Below the pieces are notes generated by a model. That model did not search any database. It saw only the letters and a program-made list of their open reading frames with translations, and was not told the origin of the DNA. A DNA stretch of 64,000 bases, from the NCBI GenBank assembly GCA_022113835.1, contig JAILWY010000020.1:5799501-5863500 (forward strand), read 5' to 3'. This DNA is from Atopsyche davidsoni (Eukaryota; Arthropoda; Insecta; Trichoptera; Hydrobiosidae). Both the position numbers and the translations under genes were made by a program. The stretch's first letter is position 1. Each line of letters starts with the position of its first letter. This document shows, one piece after another, positions 20,103-30,895 of this stretch.

Positions 20103-21935
20103 GTTCTCCGCAGTTGAAGAGGACGTGCTCTGCGTCGTCGCACAGAGGGCAGTTTACGTCGACAGGTCGGCCGATCCTCCCGAGGTAGCTACCGAAGCAG
20201 CCGTGCCCCGAGAGGAGTTGGGTCAGCCTGTGGGTGACCTGGCCGTGGCGTCGCGAGATTCACAGGCGGGTGTCTGGGATGAGCCTTCGCGTCCAGCGCC
20301 CTTTGGTGGATGCCGCCCATTGCTGTTGCCAAGTCTCGGTGACGTCTGCCCTCACGCTGGTCCTGATAACGACGAAGTCTTCCTTCCGTTGTATCGCCTC
20401 GTAGAACCTTTGGCGTTCTCGAGCCATCAGATCTACCGGCGGCATGCCTGTTATCACCAGAGCTGCGTCTCCCGAGATTGTGCGGTAGCCGCATATTATC
20501 TTGAGGGCTGCTCTGCGCTGGACACTGGCCAGCATGTTCCTTTAGTGGGAGATCTCCATCGTGTTTGCCCACGACTCCGCACCGTACAGGATCTGTGACA
20601 TCATCACGCTGGCCAGCAGTTTCCGTTTACATTGCATCGGTCCTCTCACGTTGGGCAGCATTCTTGCTACTGCCTCAGTGGTTCCGGCAGCCTTCCGAGA
20701 AGTCCGTGTACTTGAACGAGGTGTCGAAGTACACGCCCAGATATCAGGCGGACCTCTTAGGGACTATTTGTGCCCCGCCCATGGTGATGTTAGGTGTGGG
20801 GTATTTTCGTCTGCCACAGAGCATCACCGCTTCCGTCTTGTGGCAGGCGAGCTCTCCGGCTGTGGGAGATTTTCCTGAGGGCTTCATTTGTTCTTGCCTC
20901 CAGTTAGTTAATCGTTTTTCCTGAGAAGACAACGCCAATGTCATCAGCGAATCCTATCTCCTCCGTTCCCTCCGGCAGCTCCGTGTTTAGTACCGCATCG
21001 TTCTTCACTTTCCACAGCAATGGTCCGAGAGGACGGAACCTTACGGGACTCCGCACATGAGTTGTCTCGTGGCTGGGGGGCCACCTGCTGTGGAATAGCA
21101 GACGACACGGTCCTTGAAGTAGCTGGCGATGGTCCGGCGGAGGTGAGCAGAAATGCGCTTCTTTTCTAATGCTCCGAGAATGATGTCCCAAGAGGCACTG
21201 TTGAAGGCATTTCTAACATCGAGGGTGACGAGGAGGCAGTACTCGCGCTTGCACCTCGTCCCAGCGTTAGCTTCCTTCATCCTCCGGTGGACTCTGCTAA
21301 TCGCGTCTGCGGTCGATCTGCCCCTGCGGAACCCGCATTGAACGTCGAATAGTCCGCCGTTTTCCTCAATTTCTATTTCAATTCTGACCTTCAGCATTCG
21401 CTCGAGCAGCGTTCCCAGTCCGTCCAACATGCATAGCGGTCTGTAGGACGAGGGCAGGCCTGCCGGCTTGCCTCCCTTGCGCGCCAACACTAGGCGGGCT
21501 GTTTTCCAGCACCTCGGAAATGTGCGTTCGGCAAGGCACTGGTTGTATACAGCCAGCAGCGCTGAGGGATTTTACGCACTGCTAGTCTGATGGCCTCGTT
21601 CGAGATGCCATCTGGGCCGGGTGCTTTACCGTACGGAAGTCGTTTGGTCGCCTCCTGTAGTTCAGCCATGTTGAAAGGGTGGGCAACCTCTGTGGCAGCG
21701 TCAGGTATGGGGTTCATCATAGGAGGGCGAGTAGGGAATAGGGCGTCAAGGATCGTTTCCAACATCCAGAGTTATCCCTGGAATTGCCTCCGGAATTCTG
21801 AATTTCTTCCTCACAAGTCGATACACCCTGCCCCAAGGGTCGTTATCGACTTGTAGGCATAGGTCCTTCCAGCACTTCTCTTTGGCTGCCTTGATAGCGA
21901 ATGCAAACGATTGTCTAGCAGCTTTGGCGGGTATG
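20103..21935 (-). mobile_element. R1-like RT fragment inserted in unit 4 finger exon
   Basis: GC-rich block reading on the minus strand as R1-clade ORF2. In order: upstream sequence, PYGKAPGPDGISNEAI, SYRPLCMLDGLGTLLERML, VQCGFRRGRSTADAI, LVTLDVRNAFNSASW, EIGFADDIGVVFSG (the catalytic box, F in place of Y), then C-terminal sequence ending DDAEHVLFNCGEP. Several frameshifts break it. It has neither the element's 5' end nor its 3' UTR or poly(A), and no clear target duplication. Only short similarity (AATGG-TTCTC, GGCGGGTATGTAT) occurs at the ends. Confidence 0.85.
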
Positions 21936-22883
21936 TATTGGTTTATGTTGTTTTAACCTTCCCTTCTGGTAACAAGAATATGAGCATTGATCACAAGCGA
22001 ATGGCTTTTCGCCGGTATGTATTATTTTGTGTATTTTTAATGATGCCTTCTGAACACATGAATATGAGCATTGATCACAAGCAAATGGCTTTTCGCCGGT
22101 ATGTGTAAATTTGTGTATTTTTAATGTAGCTTTCTGAACACATGAATATGAGCATTGATCACAAGCAAATAGCTTTTTGTCGGTATGTATGAATTTGTGT
22201 TGTTTTAATTGTGTCCTCCGACTACAAGAATATGAGCATTGATCACAAACAAATAGCTTTTTGTCGGTGTGTTTAAGTTTGTGTTGTTTCAAACTAAACT
22301 TCCTATTACAAGAATATGAGCATTGATCACAAGCAAATGGCTTCTCGCCGGTATGTATGAGTATGTGTCGTTTTAATTGTGTCTTCTGATAAGAAGAAAA
22401 TGAGCATTGATCACAAGCGAATGGCTTCTCACAAGTATGTATGAATTTGTGTTTTTTTAAACTTGCCTTCTGATAGCATGAATATGAGCATAGATCACAA
22501 GAAAATGACTTTTCCCCAGTATGTATGAGTTTGTGTTGTTGTAAACTATTCTTTCTATTACAAGAATATGAGCATTGATCACAGGCAAATGGCTTTTCGC
22601 CGCTATGTGTAACTTTGTGTTGTTTTAATTGTGGCCTCCGACTACAAGAATAAGAGCATTGACTACAAGCAAATTGCTTCATGCCAGTATGTTTAAGTAT
22701 GTGTACGTTTAAATATTTCTTTCGTTTACATGAATACGAGCAATGATCGCAAGAAAATAGCTTCATCCCAGTATGTATAACCTTGTGCTTTACCAGGAGA
22801 CTTTTCTGTCTAAAGAGCACCTCGTCAGTATTAATTTGAAGGGCCTTATCCTGCAAATCTGCATTGCGTGATTGCAGTTGCTC
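21915..22883 (-). CDS. Unit 4 C2H2 gene, exon 2, truncated by insertion (10 fingers)
   Basis: 322 residues, ten fingers, then a premature end (KPIHTRQSC and stop) inside inserted RT sequence. Exon 1 ends at 23700, predicting 496 residues. Two further fingers and the original stop survive at 19975-20102, so the ancestral array had twelve. Finger 5 (CSFSSYQKTQLKRHILIH) matches one in unit 10. As it stands the protein would have a shortened finger array and no normal 3' end; it may be a pseudogene or still encode a working ten-finger protein. The splice acceptor and first fingers look intact. Confidence 0.75.
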   Translation of the reverse strand, partial: EQLQSRNADLQDKALQINTDEVLFRQKSLLVKHKVIHTGMKLFSCDHCSYSCKRKKYLNVHILKHTGMKQFACSQCSYSCSRRPQLKQHKVTHSGEKPFACDQCSYSCNRKNSLQQHKLIHTGEKSFSCDLCSYSCYQKASLKKHKFIHTCEKPFACDQCSFSSYQKTQLKRHILIHTGEKPFACDQCSYSCNRKFSLKQHKLKHTDKKLFVCDQCSYSCSRRTQLKQHKFIHTDKKLFACDQCSYSCVQKATLKIHKFTHTGEKPFACDQCSYSCVQKASLKIHKIIHTGEKPFACDQCSYSCYQKGRLKQHKPIHTRQSC

Positions 22884-23699
22884 CTGAAACAAACAAAAGT
22901 ATTGTTAATCTATGTTTTACAGCATTAGTCACTTATGATAGTTACTGTATAAACAATGCAAAATTGTAACACACGCAGGACTCCTCGACAAGTCAGTTTC
23001 TTGTAAAGCGAAAACCATTTTAATAAATGACCCATGAACACAACATAATGATAAGGATAAAGTATTTGAAATAAGCTCTCAGCACAATGACACGTTATAT
23101 CCACTTTGTTTAATAAAACTATGAGTTTAAACGCATTAAAATTTATGAATTCCTGTGCTTATTTAATAATCAACTTTCTAAGTAATCAATATTTTTGAAG
23201 TAGAGTACATGGCGGAATTCCATTTGAATATTTTAAATACAATACTTATGTGATTTTTCCACATGACCACTTATGACCGATTTCACCAACCTTTCACGAT
23301 AGTATTATCAAACTGAGTCATCTTTTCATAAAATTCGAATTATGACATGTTTTAAATCATAATTTAATGTATAATAATACATTTCATTAATGGAAGGGAA
23401 TAAAATATTTACCAGATAAAGAACGACACATGACAGAGTAGAGGTTATGGCAGTACTTAATATGGAAGATGTTGAAATTGCTGAGATGATAAGCTGAGAA
23501 GAACAACCAAGAAGTCATTTATGTACCACGGAACACAGGTAAGTAGAGGTGCCACAACCGAACCTTTGCAGGTAGCTGTTGAGTATTTATGCCATTAATT
23601 TAAACTGACTACTTGTGGGTGGCGTGTGCTGTTGAAGACCTCGAATGCCCAGGGCCGGCCTCAGCCGGTGCAGTGAGAATACATAGATTGTCATATTAC

Positions 23700-24221
23700 C
23701 TGCTCACACCCGACAGCTGCTTGGGAGAGCTCCCTTTCATGCTCCAGCAATGTTCTTTTAAAATTGAATTCTTCAATTTTGATATCATGCAGCCCTGGAT
23801 CCGAGGAGGCAGCTCTTCCGCTGTGTTCCAGCAAAGCTATCTCGATGTCGAATTCTTCTACTTTGACCTCGATATACGGCGGGGCGTTGGAGAAGGACGC
23901 CTCGGCCGGCTCGTCCTCTCGCTTCACGGAGAATATCTCACTAATGACAGACTCGCCGCCGTCTTCAAGGTCAGAGATTTCCTGCTTGACGTGAGCGTTA
24001 AGATTGAAGCATCTCTCAGAGATATCATTCAGTGATACGCAGCACTGCTCAAACGACATTTTGTTGGGTGAAGAGGCAGCTCTCTCGTGTTCCAGCAGAG
24101 ATCTCCTAACGCCGAGCTCTTCTGCGTGGACCTCGCCGTGCTGCGGGCCGGGGAAGGACTCCTCGCGGAGAGCGTCCCCGTCCTCAGGGTCGGGGACTTC
24201 CTGCTTCACCTGAGCGGCCAT
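23700..24221 (-). CDS. Unit 4 exon 1, two-module repeat domain
   Basis: 174 residues, the shortest exon 1: MAAQVKQEVPD, one full module, then a module fused to the closing LLEHERELSQAAVGCEQ tail. One complete module is missing compared with the three-module copies. Psi-K-x-E motifs: VKQE twice, VKRE, VKVE, IKIE. It begins MAAQ like units 5, 8 and 10. The upstream MDSF frame is open past the usual TGA (TGG here) but shifted out of frame by a small deletion in the GACGGGAG segment. Confidence 0.78.
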
Positions 24222-24487
24222 TCGCGGCAGACGTTTCTTTGGTGATTTGACAGGTGTGTCAGTATTATATTTCTCCCGTCCTCGAGCAAGGGAGACCTCC
24301 AGTCGCGGCGTGGCTGTAGACTGCCGCTGCGAGCACTGAGCTCATCGCGGCTGCTGCCACGGCGCTCCGGATAATTGCCACTCGATAAAAAAGAATCCAT
24401 ATTTACTTCATCAAAAACCGGATGAAAATTTCACAAAATATATCTTATCGCGGTCGCCGTCAACATCGTTGAGTTTGTTATTTTAAA

Positions 24488-24509
24488 TTAAAAAGGTTGT
24501 TCACCCTTG
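24488..24509 (+). mobile_element. hAT element, 3' terminus only
   Basis: GGTTGTTCACCCTTG, complementary to the 5' end CAGGGATGAGCAACC at 11540, followed by the target repeat GTTTAAAA (24510-24517). Everything left of it in the element is deleted, so it joins directly to the 5' flank of unit 4. Confidence 0.75.
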
Positions 24510-24819
24510 GTTTAAAACAAAAGGAAAAAATCATCACAGAAACGTTAGATTCATTTTTGTAAAATATCCTAGTCTTTGTACCTTATTTTCAGAAAAAATC
24601 ATGACCCACTCCAGAGCTTGATCTTAACATTTGAAATACTTAAAATTTTTTAATGGTTTGATATATTACATTAAAAGAATACAAACCCTGGCGGGCTGAG
24701 CTCCAGGCGAACATTGAGCGGGAAACTACCACCGTGCCTCAAAAGCAACATCAATAAAAAATAAATAAGGAAGACTGCCTACAAGTGCTGCCAGCGACCA
24801 TCGGGTATAAACGGGTACC

Positions 24820-25275
24820 GGGTAAGGTGGTTGTCGCAGACCAATACGCAACATCCTATTTTCTTATGCGAAAATATTAAAATGGTGGAGAAAACTGTTT
24901 TTCTAGGGTGTAGAAACCTCCATAGAAAATGCATATATATTGTATAAAGAATGCAATAATAATGCAAAGCCAATAAGCTATAAAGCATTTAGAGAAAAGT
25001 TGTTACTGGAGCTCATAGGAGACTTTCGTGCTCCGATATCAAAATCAGGGCGATTATCCACAGGTGACACTGTTCAGCGCTTAGATGGAAAAAGTCATTT
25101 TATATTTTCTAATTCTCAGAAAAACCATAAAAATTGCATGGTGTGTTCCAATAGGAATGTTCATGGAGGAAGAAGAGAAAGCACATTCTGTTGCGAGACC
25201 TGTGAAAGGAAGCCGGGCCTCCATCCAGGAAAATCTTTAAAAAAATACCACACCAAAATAAATTTTAAACATTAA
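24820..25275 (+). pseudogene. piggyBac transposase C-terminal fragment with Cys-rich domain
   Basis: Begins around DQYATSYF and KWWRKLFF, then runs openly from about 24940: NNNAKPISYKAFREKLL, FRAPISKSGR, then a C-terminal cysteine-rich domain CMVCSNRN...CCETCERKPGLHPGKSLKKYH. That domain binds the transposon ends in piggyBac transposases. The catalytic aspartates upstream are absent, so this is a dead fragment. The Cys/His ligands remain intact. Confidence 0.82.
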
Positions 25276-25491
25276 ATTGTACGCAAAATAAATTATTGAT
25301 AGACTCTTATCTCTTTTTTTTTACTACCTTACAACTAAACAATCATAACAATATCATAAAAATATGTTATTAATTTGTTTTATGATTATAAGCTATTGTG
25401 TAACAATAACATCTAATTTATTAACAAAAATCTCATAATTACCTCGGAGTTGGTAAACGGAAAAATTAAAAAAATCAAAGAGTGCAAAGGT
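24820..25491 (+). mobile_element. piggyBac family 2 remnant, copy A (3' half)
   Basis: Right part of a piggyBac element ending GAGTGCAAAGG and followed by TTAA (25492-25495). The coding remnant occupies its left side. The left terminus is missing and replaced by array flank. Related copies with both ends lie at 44401 and 58061. Confidence 0.75.
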
Positions 25492-25977
25492 TTAATCTTA
25501 GATTTTTAAATAAAACTAAATCAGTTTTTTAAATCCTTTTAATATGTATTTTCCCCTCAAATAATTATTTCTTTGATTCTTTGATACTGTCGTCACGCCT
25601 ATTAGAGAAAAATATTGAAATCAACAAAAAGACAGAATTTCTCATAGGTATAACTTTGATACAAAATTTGCAACATTTAAGGCTTAGATGTGAGGTTGCC
25701 AGAAACAGAATCCACTCTAAACATGACTTCAAGCCATATACCTTACAAAGGGCCTGACTCGGGTCTGAGATCTTCACAACAGTTAAATAAACTGATGTGC
25801 TTGTGGAAGAACAAAAAACCGGCAAATGGATGTAGAGTACATAGAAACCATTGACATTTGATATATGTGTTTTATTAAATTATAGGAAATAACAATGTAA
25901 GTGAGAATCAATGTGAAATAAAATTAACATAAACCAAAATATGACTATATCAAAATAATTTTTATTTGAAAATACAT

Positions 25978-27018
25978 CTAAGTATGTTGGTGTATGTGTC
26001 TTATTAGAGAACACTTGTATTCACTTGAATATGAGCATTGATCACAGTGAAATAGCTTTTTGCCGGTATGTATGAATTTGTGTCGTTTTAATAGTGTCTT
26101 CTGTTTACAAGAATATGAGCATTGATCACAAGCGAATGGCTTCTCATCGGTATGTACGAGTTTGTGATTTTTTAAACTTGCCTTCCTATTACATGAATAT
26201 GAGCATTGATCACAAGCAAATGACTTATCTTTGGTATGTATGAATTTGTGTTGTTTTATACTTTGCTTTCTATTACAAGAATATGAACATTGATCACAAG
26301 TGAATGGCTTTTCACCAGTATGTGTTAATTTGTGTAGTTTTAGTGTTGCCTTCTGAACACATGAATATGAGCATTGATCACAAGCATATGGCTTCTCTCC
26401 GGTATGTATGAGTTTGTGTCGTTTTAAAAGGCTCTTCAAATTATATGAACATGAGCATTGATCACAAGAAAATAGCTTTTTGTCGGTGTGTTTAAGTTTG
26501 TGTTGTTTCAAATTAAACTGCCAATTACAAGAATATGAGCATTGATCACAAGCAAATGGCTTCTCGCCGGTATGTATGAGTTGGTGTTGTTTTAACATTC
26601 CCTTCTGGTAACATGAATATGAGCATTGATCACAAGTAAATAGCTTTTCGTTGGTATGTTTAAGTTTGTGTTGTTTCAAACTAATCTTCCAATTACAAGA
26701 ATATGAGCATTGATCACAAGCAAATGGCTTTACGCCCGTATGTATGACTTTATGTTGTTTTAATTTTGATCTCCAACTACAACAATATGAGCATTGATCA
26801 CAAGCAAATTGCTTCTTGCCAGAATGGTTAAGTATGTGTACGTTTAAATCTTTCTTTCGTTTACATGAATACGAGCAATGATCGCAAGGAAATAGCTTCA
26901 TCCCAGTATGTATAACCTTGTGCTTTACCAGGAGACTTTTCTGTCTAAAGAGCACCTCGCCAGTATGAATTTGAAGGGCGTTATCCTCCAAATCTGCATC
27001 ACATGATTGCAGTTGCTC
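25978..27018 (-). CDS. Unit 5 C2H2 zinc-finger gene, exon 2 (11 fingers)
   Basis: 346 residues with eleven fingers and the normal ending RHIHQHT-stop; predicted protein 604 residues from MAAQ or 664 from the upstream ATG. Finger 6 is CDQCSCSYNLKSLLKRH, with tyrosine rather than cysteine at the core position, a variant shared with unit 7. The unusual linker TKDKS occurs once. The frame is open throughout and no transposon has entered the exon or intron (about 700 bp), so this is one of the better candidates for a functional member. Confidence 0.86.
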   Translation of the reverse strand, partial: EQLQSCDADLEDNALQIHTGEVLFRQKSLLVKHKVIHTGMKLFPCDHCSYSCKRKKDLNVHILNHSGKKQFACDQCSYCCSWRSKLKQHKVIHTGVKPFACDQCSYSCNWKISLKQHKLKHTNEKLFTCDQCSYSCYQKGMLKQHQLIHTGEKPFACDQCSYSCNWQFNLKQHKLKHTDKKLFSCDQCSCSYNLKSLLKRHKLIHTGEKPYACDQCSYSCVQKATLKLHKLTHTGEKPFTCDQCSYSCNRKQSIKQHKFIHTKDKSFACDQCSYSCNRKASLKNHKLVHTDEKPFACDQCSYSCKQKTLLKRHKFIHTGKKLFHCDQCSYSSEYKCSLIRHIHQHT

Positions 27019-27714
27019 CTGAAACAAACAAAAGTATTGTTAATCCTTGTTTTACAGCTTTAGTCACTTATATTACTTAGCACAATGACACATTATATCC
27101 ACTATGTTCAATAAAACTACGAGTTGAAATGCATTGAAATTTATGAATTCCTGTGCTTATTTAATAATCATTTTTCTAAGTAATCAATATTTTTGTATTA
27201 TATACATATTTTGAGTACATAGTGGAATTCCATTTTAATATTTTAAATACAATACTTATGTGATTTTCCCACATGTTAATTTTTATTGGTGACCGATTAC
27301 ACCAACCGTTCACGTTAGCATTATCAAACTGAGTCATCTTATCATAAAATTCGAATTATGACATGTTTTAAGTCATAATTTAATGTATAATAAAACATTT
27401 CATTAAAGGAACGGAATAAAATATTTACGAGATAAAGAACAACTCATGACATAGTAGAGATTATGGCAGTACTAAATATAGAAGATGTTGGAATTGCTCA
27501 GATGATAAGCTAAGAAGAGCAACCAAGAAGTCATTTACATACCACGGAACACAAGTAAGAAGAAGTGCCAAAACCGAACCTTTGCAGGTAGCTGTTGAGT
27601 ATTTATGGAATTAATTTAAACTGACTACTTGTGGGTGGCGTGTGCTGTTGAACACCCCGTATGCCTAGAGACGGCCTCAGCCCGTGCAGTGAAGTACAGA
27701 GATTGTCATATTAC

Positions 27715-28488
27715 CTGCTCACACCCGACAGCTGCTTGGGAGAGCTCCCTTTCATGCTCCAGCAATGTTCTTTCAAAATCGAATTCTTCAATTTTGATAT
27801 CATGCAGCCCTGGATCCGAAGAGGCAGCTCTTCCGCTGTGTTCCAGCAAAGCTATCTCGATGTCGAATTCTTCTACTTTGATCTCGCCATACGCCACGGG
27901 GTCGGGGAAGGACGCGTCAGCCGGCGCGTCCTCGCGCTTCACGGAGAATATCTCGCCAATGGCTGACTCGCCGCCGTCTTCATTAGCAGGGATGTCCTGC
28001 TTTACACGAGGGTCTGCTTTAAGGTGACTCTTAGAGATATCATGCAGTAATACGTAGCACTGCGACATTCTGTTGAGTAAAGAGGCAGCTCTTCCGCTGT
28101 GTTCCAGCAAACCTCTCTCGATGACGAATTCTTCTACTTTGACCTCGATATACGGCGGGGCGTTGGAGAAGGACGCCTCGGCCGGCGCGTCCTCTCGCTT
28201 CACGGAGAATATCTCACTAATGACAGACTCGCTGCCGTCAGAGATTTCCTGCTTGACGTGAGCGTTAAGATTGAGGCAACTCTCAGAGATATCATTCAGT
28301 GATACGCAGCACTGCTCAAACGACATTCTGTTGGGTGAAGAGGCAGCTCTCTCGTGTTCCGGCAGAGACCTCCAGACGTCGAGCTCTTCTGCGTGGACCT
28401 CACCGTGCTGCGGGCCGGGGAAGGACTCCTCGTGGAGAGCGTCCCCGTCCTCAGGGTCGGGGACTTCCTGCTTCACCTGAGCGGCCAT
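27715..28488 (-). CDS. Unit 5 exon 1, three-module repeat domain with upstream extension
   Basis: 258 residues from MAAQVKQEVPD, three modules, ending at CAG|GTAATA. Unlike other units, the frame stays open upstream for another 60 residues to an ATG at 28668 (MDSFLSSGNYPERRGSS ... KSPKKRLPR). Other copies lose this by a 16-bp shorter segment, a TGA, a small deletion or a changed ATG. The extension is arginine-rich and ends in a basic KSPKKRLPR stretch that could serve as a nuclear localisation signal. Whether 28668 or 28488 is used cannot be decided from sequence. The last VKVE motif is present as IKVE. Confidence 0.78.
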
Positions 28489-29279
28489 TCGCGGCAGACG
28501 TTTCTTTGGTGATTTGACAGGTGTGTCAGTATTATATTTGCTCCCGTCCTCGAGCACGCGGGCCATGCAGTCGCGGCGTGGCTGTAGACTGCCGCAGCGA
28601 GCACTGAACTCCCGACGGCTGCTGCCACGGCGCTCCGGATAATTGCCACTCGATAAAAAAGAATCCATATTTACTTCATCAAAAACCGGATGAAAATTTC
28701 ACAAAATATATCTTATCGCGTTTGAGTTTGTTATTTTAAATTAATTTGAATATGCCATGGAGTTCACCTAAAACTCTCGACGCCAGTGTTAGGTTAAGAT
28801 AGTTCATTAGGCTCAATAGTGTGACTGTACCCCTTGAAATAGAGATCTTACTTTATTTTAATAAAGTAATGATAAATGCTAAAATGTCATTGTTTCGTTT
28901 GTATAAAGTACTCGGTGGGATTCCATTTTAATATTTTAAATAAAGTTTTAATTTTTTATTTGATGAAAGGTTTAAAGAAACACAATTTCAAACATTTTCC
29001 CCAAAAGTTGAGCGCTGTAAAAGCTGCTGCGTGCTCGGTGGCGCCGTCATTACCTACAAATTTCCTATAAAATATAAAAACTAAGCAAATGGAAAAACAA
29101 GCCCAGGCACCAACAATACGATCAGCCTTATTGTGTTCTCCTCTCATCGAGACTCGACCCAAATCAATCGTTTAAAACAAATGGAAAAAATCATCATAGA
29201 AACGTTACATTCATGTTTGTAAAATATCCTAGTCTTTGTACCTTATTTTCAGAAAAAATCGTGACCCACTTGATCTTAA
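28489..29279. other. 5' flank of unit 5
   Basis: Includes the possible N-terminal extension to 28668, the conserved hairpin near 28852, the GTACTCGGTGG block, and the uninterrupted hAT target CGTTTAAAACAAATGG near 29170. It ends at TTAA 29276-29279. No other gene seen. Confidence 0.45.
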
Positions 29280-29950
29280 CACATTGTGATCGGGAGACGC
29301 ATAAATGCGTTCCTCGCTGCCTGGCGCTAGAGGCCGGGAGACGCATTTACGCGTTCTGCATAGACTGGCCGTGGTGTACGGGAAACGGATGAACGCTCGC
29401 TTTACCCGAGCAGGTACCGGTCCCGTATCTTTTGACAGCTGTTTACAAACATTAGATACAAACAAATATCGAAGTATTTGAAACTATGGTCATAAAAAAT
29501 AACGGTAAACTATACCAACAGAACACAATAGTTATTACTGCAAACTAAATAAACAGAGACTCTCTCCCTTATTTCAGTGACACTGTGATACTATTTTCGT
29601 CATACTATCATACGTTGACGCATTATTAGGTTGTTTTGTTTCTGATTAGATCTAATAAAAATTTTCAAAAAGTATTGTGATTTTTTATAACAATGTAATT
29701 TTGATCGTAAAAGTGTGTTTTTCGCTTTCCATTTCATTTATTGTATAGTAATTTTGTGTACAAAGCATGTATGTATAATAAATAAATAAAGCAATTATTT
29801 TAGATTAAGACACTAAAAGTTTTTTTGAAAAATACCAAATAGTTCGAAAGATATGGCTATTTTACAGAAACTGTAATTTGAGACGCATATATCCAAAAAA
29901 CCCCCGATCTCAGCCCCTAGGTGACAAAAAAATTACCCGATCACAATGTG
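29280..29950 (+). mobile_element. piggyBac family 1 MITE
   Basis: 671 bp between TTAA sites (29276-29279, 29951-29954), with inverted ends CACATTGTGATCGGG. The empty site CTTGATCTTAACATTTG is present near 24627 and 53320. It shares subterminal GACGCATAAATGCG repeats and the 3' region (AATTTTGTGTACAAA) with 2766-4767 but has no transposase sequence, so it is an internally deleted, non-autonomous copy. Confidence 0.88.
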
Positions 29951-30171
29951 TTAACATTTGAAATACTTTAAAGATTTGATATATTACATTAAAGGAATAC
30001 AAACCCTGGCGGGCTGAGCTCCAGGCGAACTTTGAGCGGGAAACTACCACCGTGCCTCAAAAGCAACATCAATGAAAAATAAATAAGGAAGACTGCTTAC
30101 AAGTGCTGCCAGCGAACTTCTGGCCGAGTAGCCGCTTCTCGGTAAATTATATATTATAATTATATATTTAA

Positions 30172-30266
30172 GACAGTTCTGAGCGGCAATGCCGTCGTGG
30201 TTCATAACGCCAGAGACGAGCTGCCAAAAGTTTGGTCATACTGTCGAATGTTGTCTCTTGTCGCAG
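30172..30266 (+). other. Exon-like segment, copy 2 (5' truncated)
   Basis: Retains the donor CGCAG|GTAAGA and the frame NAVVVHNARDELPKVWSYC, but the acceptor and first codons are deleted, with the break just after an AT-rich stretch. Confidence 0.35.
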
Positions 30267-30719
30267 GTAAGATGGGTATTCAGCAGTGTCGGTGCTTGAG
30301 CTGCCGGGAGACGCACTGCGCAGTTGTCGAAATAGCCATTTTTCCAAAAAACCGTTTACATAAAACTTTTCTCTGTAAAACAAAAAGCCAGAATTTATCA
30401 TAGGTACGAAATTTGAAACATTTTAAGGCTTAGATGTGAGGGTTGCCAGAGACAGAATCCACTCTAAACATGACTTCAAGCCTTGAACCTTACAAAGGGC
30501 CTGACTCGGGTCTGAGATCTTTACAACAGTTAACTAAGCTGGTGTACTTGTGGAAGAACAAAGAACCAGCAAATGGATGTAGAGTGCACAGAAACCATTG
30601 ACATTTGATTGTTTTGAAGTGTTATATTAAATTTTAAGAAATTACAATGTAAGTGAGAATCAATGTGAAATAAAATTGACATAAACCTAAATTTGGAAAA
30701 ATCAAAACAATTTTTATTT

Positions 30720-30895
30720 GAAATTACATCTAAGTATGTTGATGTTTGTGTCTTATTAGAGAACGCTTGTATTTACTTGTATATGAGCATTGGTCACAGT
30801 GAAATAGCTTTTAGCTGGTGTGTATGAATTTGTGTCGTTTTAATTGTGTCTTTTGATTACAAGAATATGAGCATTGATCACAAGCGAATGGGTTC
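30720..30895 (-). pseudogene. Unit 6 detached C-terminal fingers
   Basis: Last two fingers of unit 6, with a YTSKYKRSL type final finger in sequence matching the unit 10 ending. The linker between them reads HTS-stop-KLF, a TAA nonsense change. The piece is separated from the rest of the exon by the RT fragment at 30896, so it is not expected to be translated. Confidence 0.7.

Noticed and set aside
20103..21935. A host RT gene or domesticated RT
   Set aside because: Multiple frameshifts and missing ends in both copies.
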